Below, in pieces: positions 5,097 to 6,422 of a DNA stretch of 6,422 nt. Numbering within the stretch: the first letter of the stretch is position 1; every line of letters begins with the position of its first letter. The notes beneath the pieces were generated by a model, which had not been told where the DNA came from, searched no databases, and was given only the letters and a program-made list of their open reading frames with translations. Source of the stretch: an uncultured Neomegalonema sp. (lineage in GTDB: Bacteria > Pseudomonadota > Alphaproteobacteria > Rhodobacterales > Rhodobacteraceae); contig CALGNW010000094.1 of assembly GCA_937958345.1 (NCBI GenBank), positions 1 through 6,422 of the forward strand. Direction: 5' to 3'. The position numbers and the translations under genes were made by a program.

Positions 5097-6244
5097 AGGA
5101 CTGGCAAAACGCCGGATTTGGCATTTATGTGCATTGGCCCTTCTGCGCGGCAAAGTGCCCGTATTGCGATTTCAACTCGCATGTGAGGCGCGGCACTGAT
5201 CAGGCACGCTGGCGCACGGCGCTGGTGCGCGCGCTGAAATCCGAAGCCGCGCGTACGCCGGGCCGCACGGTTGATACGGTATTTTTTGGCGGTGGCACGC
5301 CCTCGCTGATGCCGGCTGAGACGGTCGCCGCCTGCATAGAGGCCATCCGCAGTAACTGGTCGCTCTCCCCCGACGCGGAGATCACGCTGGAGGCAAACCC
5401 TACCTCTGTCGAAGCGGAGCGGTTTCGGGACTATGCCGGCGCTGGGGTCAATCGCATCTCGATGGGAGTGCAGGCGCTGAATGACGCCGACCTGAAGGCA
5501 CTCGGGCGTATGCACTCGGTGTCCGAGGCCCGAGCTGCCTTTGACACCGCACGCGGCGTCTTTGATCGTGTCAGCTTTGATTTGATCTATGCCCGCATGG
5601 GGCAATCGATCGAAGACTGGCGGGCGGAGCTGCGCGAGGCGCTGGATATGGCCGTTGACCACCTGTCGCTGTATCAGCTGACCATCGAGGCGGGAACGCG
5701 GTTCGCTGACCTTTATCGTCTTGGCAAACTGCACACGCCATCGGACGACACCGCCGCGGCAATGTATGACGTCACCCAGGAAGTTTGCGGGAACGCGGGC
5801 CTGCCTGCCTATGAGGTATCAAACCACGCGCGGCCCGGCTTTGAGAGCAGGCACAATCTGATTTACTGGCGGTACGGTGACTATGTCGGTGTCGGTCCCG
5901 GCGCTCATGGCCGGTTGACTTTGGGTGGGCGGCGGGTCGCGACCGAGACGCTCCTGTCACCCGAGGCATGGCTTGAAGCAGCGGACAATGACGGAATCGG
6001 GTCATGCGGCGAAACCGAGATTACAGAGCAGGATCAGGCGACCGAATATCTGCTGATGTGCCTGCGTCTTCAGGAAGGCGCAGACCTCAAACGGTATGAA
6101 AACTTGGGCGGTGCGCCGCTTTGCCCTGTACGCCTCGGCGGCTTGATCGAGAACGGTATGGTCTTGAAGAACGGGACTAATTTGGCCGCCACGGGACAGG
6201 GCCGAATTCTGCTCAACGCGGTTCTGGCTGAGTTGCTGACTTAG
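5084..6244 (+). CDS. hemW: Radical SAM family haem chaperone HemW
   Basis: HemW is a HemN-like radical-SAM protein that binds haem and inserts it into respiratory proteins; it was long misannotated as oxygen-independent coproporphyrinogen III oxidase. The 386-residue product has the 4Fe-4S motif C21-AAK-C25-PY-C28, the SAM-binding FFGGGTPSL (67-75), LEANP (102-106) and NRISMGVQ (123-130). It also has HNLIYW (257-262), the HNxxYW motif used to tell HemW from HemN and thought to bind haem. The HemN C-terminal domain occupies roughly 290-386. The protein lacks the N-terminal extension of true HemN. The ATG at 5084 lies within the end of rdgB and has a poor ribosome binding site, consistent with coupling. 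A GTG at 5093 is an alternative that loses only three residues. The gene is last in the operon. Confidence 0.95.
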   Translation: MSGVKDWQNAGFGIYVHWPFCAAKCPYCDFNSHVRRGTDQARWRTALVRALKSEAARTPGRTVDTVFFGGGTPSLMPAETVAACIEAIRSNWSLSPDAEITLEANPTSVEAERFRDYAGAGVNRISMGVQALNDADLKALGRMHSVSEARAAFDTARGVFDRVSFDLIYARMGQSIEDWRAELREALDMAVDHLSLYQLTIEAGTRFADLYRLGKLHTPSDDTAAAMYDVTQEVCGNAGLPAYEVSNHARPGFESRHNLIYWRYGDYVGVGPGAHGRLTLGGRRVATETLLSPEAWLEAADNDGIGSCGETEITEQDQATEYLLMCLRLQEGADLKRYENLGGAPLCPVRLGGLIENGMVLKNGTNLAATGQGRILLNAVLAELLT

Positions 6245-6267
6245 CCGACGCCTAAATCGTGCTGCGC

Positions 6268-6296
6268 CTTACAAGAGAGACCCGAGATTTTGTAAG
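6268..6296 (+). terminator. Weak hairpin downstream of hemW
   Basis: CTTACAA (6268-6274) and TTGTAAG (6290-6296) are seven-base inverted repeats with a 15-base loop, starting 24 bases after the hemW stop. A short GTGA-AAG-TCAC repeat (6299-6309) and a TTTT (6312-6315) follow. The stem is AT-rich and the T-run is distant, so this is only a candidate end of the rph-rdgB-hemW transcript. Confidence 0.3.
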
Positions 6297-6315
6297 TCGT
6301 GAAAGTCACACTTTT

Positions 6316-6381
6316 ATTCAATTTGACGCACAATTAAATTCAAATAATAAATCAAGTACTCTCAAATAATTCAGAATACAT
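6316..6381. repeat. Three loosely matching 22-base units in AT-rich DNA
   Basis: Blocks starting at 6316 (ATTCAATTTGAC), 6338 (ATTCAAATAATA) and 6360 (TCTCAAATAATT) share a TCAA core at exactly 22-base spacing. TCAAATAAT is exact in the last two (6340-6348 and 6362-6370). TTGACG at 6323-6328 could be a plus-strand -35 box but has only a poor -10 partner. In such AT-rich DNA chance similarity is quite possible. The whole stretch 6245-6422 contrasts sharply in composition with hemW. Confidence 0.25.
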
Positions 6382-6422
6382 ATCACGACGCAAACCGATC
6401 ATGGTCTTCTTATTAATTGCTC
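6352..6422 (-). CDS. Possible C-terminal end of a minus-strand gene (partial)
   Basis: Reading the minus strand from the window edge gives 22 codons ending NKKTMIGLRRDMYSELFEST and then TGA (6354-6352). The frame is open to the edge and would converge on hemW. The codons are AT-rich (ATT, AAT, AAG, TTA, TTT), unlike the other genes here, which would suit an acquired gene. With so few codons an open frame can arise by chance, and no family is recognisable. Confidence 0.2.
   Translation of the reverse strand, partial: AINKKTMIGLRRDMYSELFEST

Noticed and set aside
4970..5734. 254-codon minus-strand open frame opposite rdgB and hemW
   Set aside because: It is antisense to two conserved genes and has no domain or ribosome binding site of note.
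5084..6244. Annotation as oxygen-independent coproporphyrinogen III oxidase (HemN)
   Set aside because: The HNxxYW motif at 257-262, the short N-terminus and the rdgB neighbour fit HemW rather than the true HemN enzyme.
6401..6422. Plus-strand ATG reading MVFLLIA at the window end
   Set aside because: Only seven codons are visible, there is no ribosome binding site, and it cannot be told from chance.

Overview
The window looks like a conserved housekeeping segment of an alphaproteobacterial chromosome, most likely Rhodobacterales. The evidence is a moderately GC-rich composition, protein sequences of alphaproteobacterial type, and the arrangement of hrcA-grpE pointing away from rph-rdgB-hemW, which from memory recurs in that group. 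I see no phage, transposon, CRISPR, tRNA or rRNA sequence, and no convincing undescribed multi-gene system. The interest lies in regulatory DNA between genes and in one small secreted protein of unknown function.

Layout from left to right. Positions 1-212 (minus) hold the N-terminal part of a hotdog-fold acyl-CoA thioesterase that runs off the window. Positions 213-381 are an intergenic region between divergent genes, and its first 80 bases carry T-tracts at about one helical turn. Positions 382-1350 (plus) encode a ten-helix EamA/DMT-family transporter with a GTG start. A hairpin at 1369-1393 separates it from the convergent grpE (1407-2129, minus), which abuts hrcA (2130-3227, minus) with stop and start codons touching. 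Upstream of hrcA, in the same direction, is a 103-residue predicted secreted protein (3268-3579, minus). A 180-base divergent region follows, with a good -10 box and a GTGA-N6-TCAC palindrome placed as for a class II CRP/FNR-type activator site. Then comes an overlapping plus-strand operon: rph (3760-4482), rdgB (4482-5096) and hemW (5084-6244). The last 178 bases are strikingly AT-rich, with a weak hairpin, a loose 22-base periodicity and possibly the C-terminal end of a minus-strand gene.

How the genes relate. HrcA (heat-shock repressor) and GrpE (nucleotide exchange factor for DnaK) form a stress-response pair. RNase PH trims tRNA 3' ends, RdgB removes non-canonical purine triphosphates, and HemW is a radical-SAM haem chaperone; their start and stop codons overlap, which suggests translational coupling. 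The DMT transporter and the thioesterase are probably unrelated to these operons.
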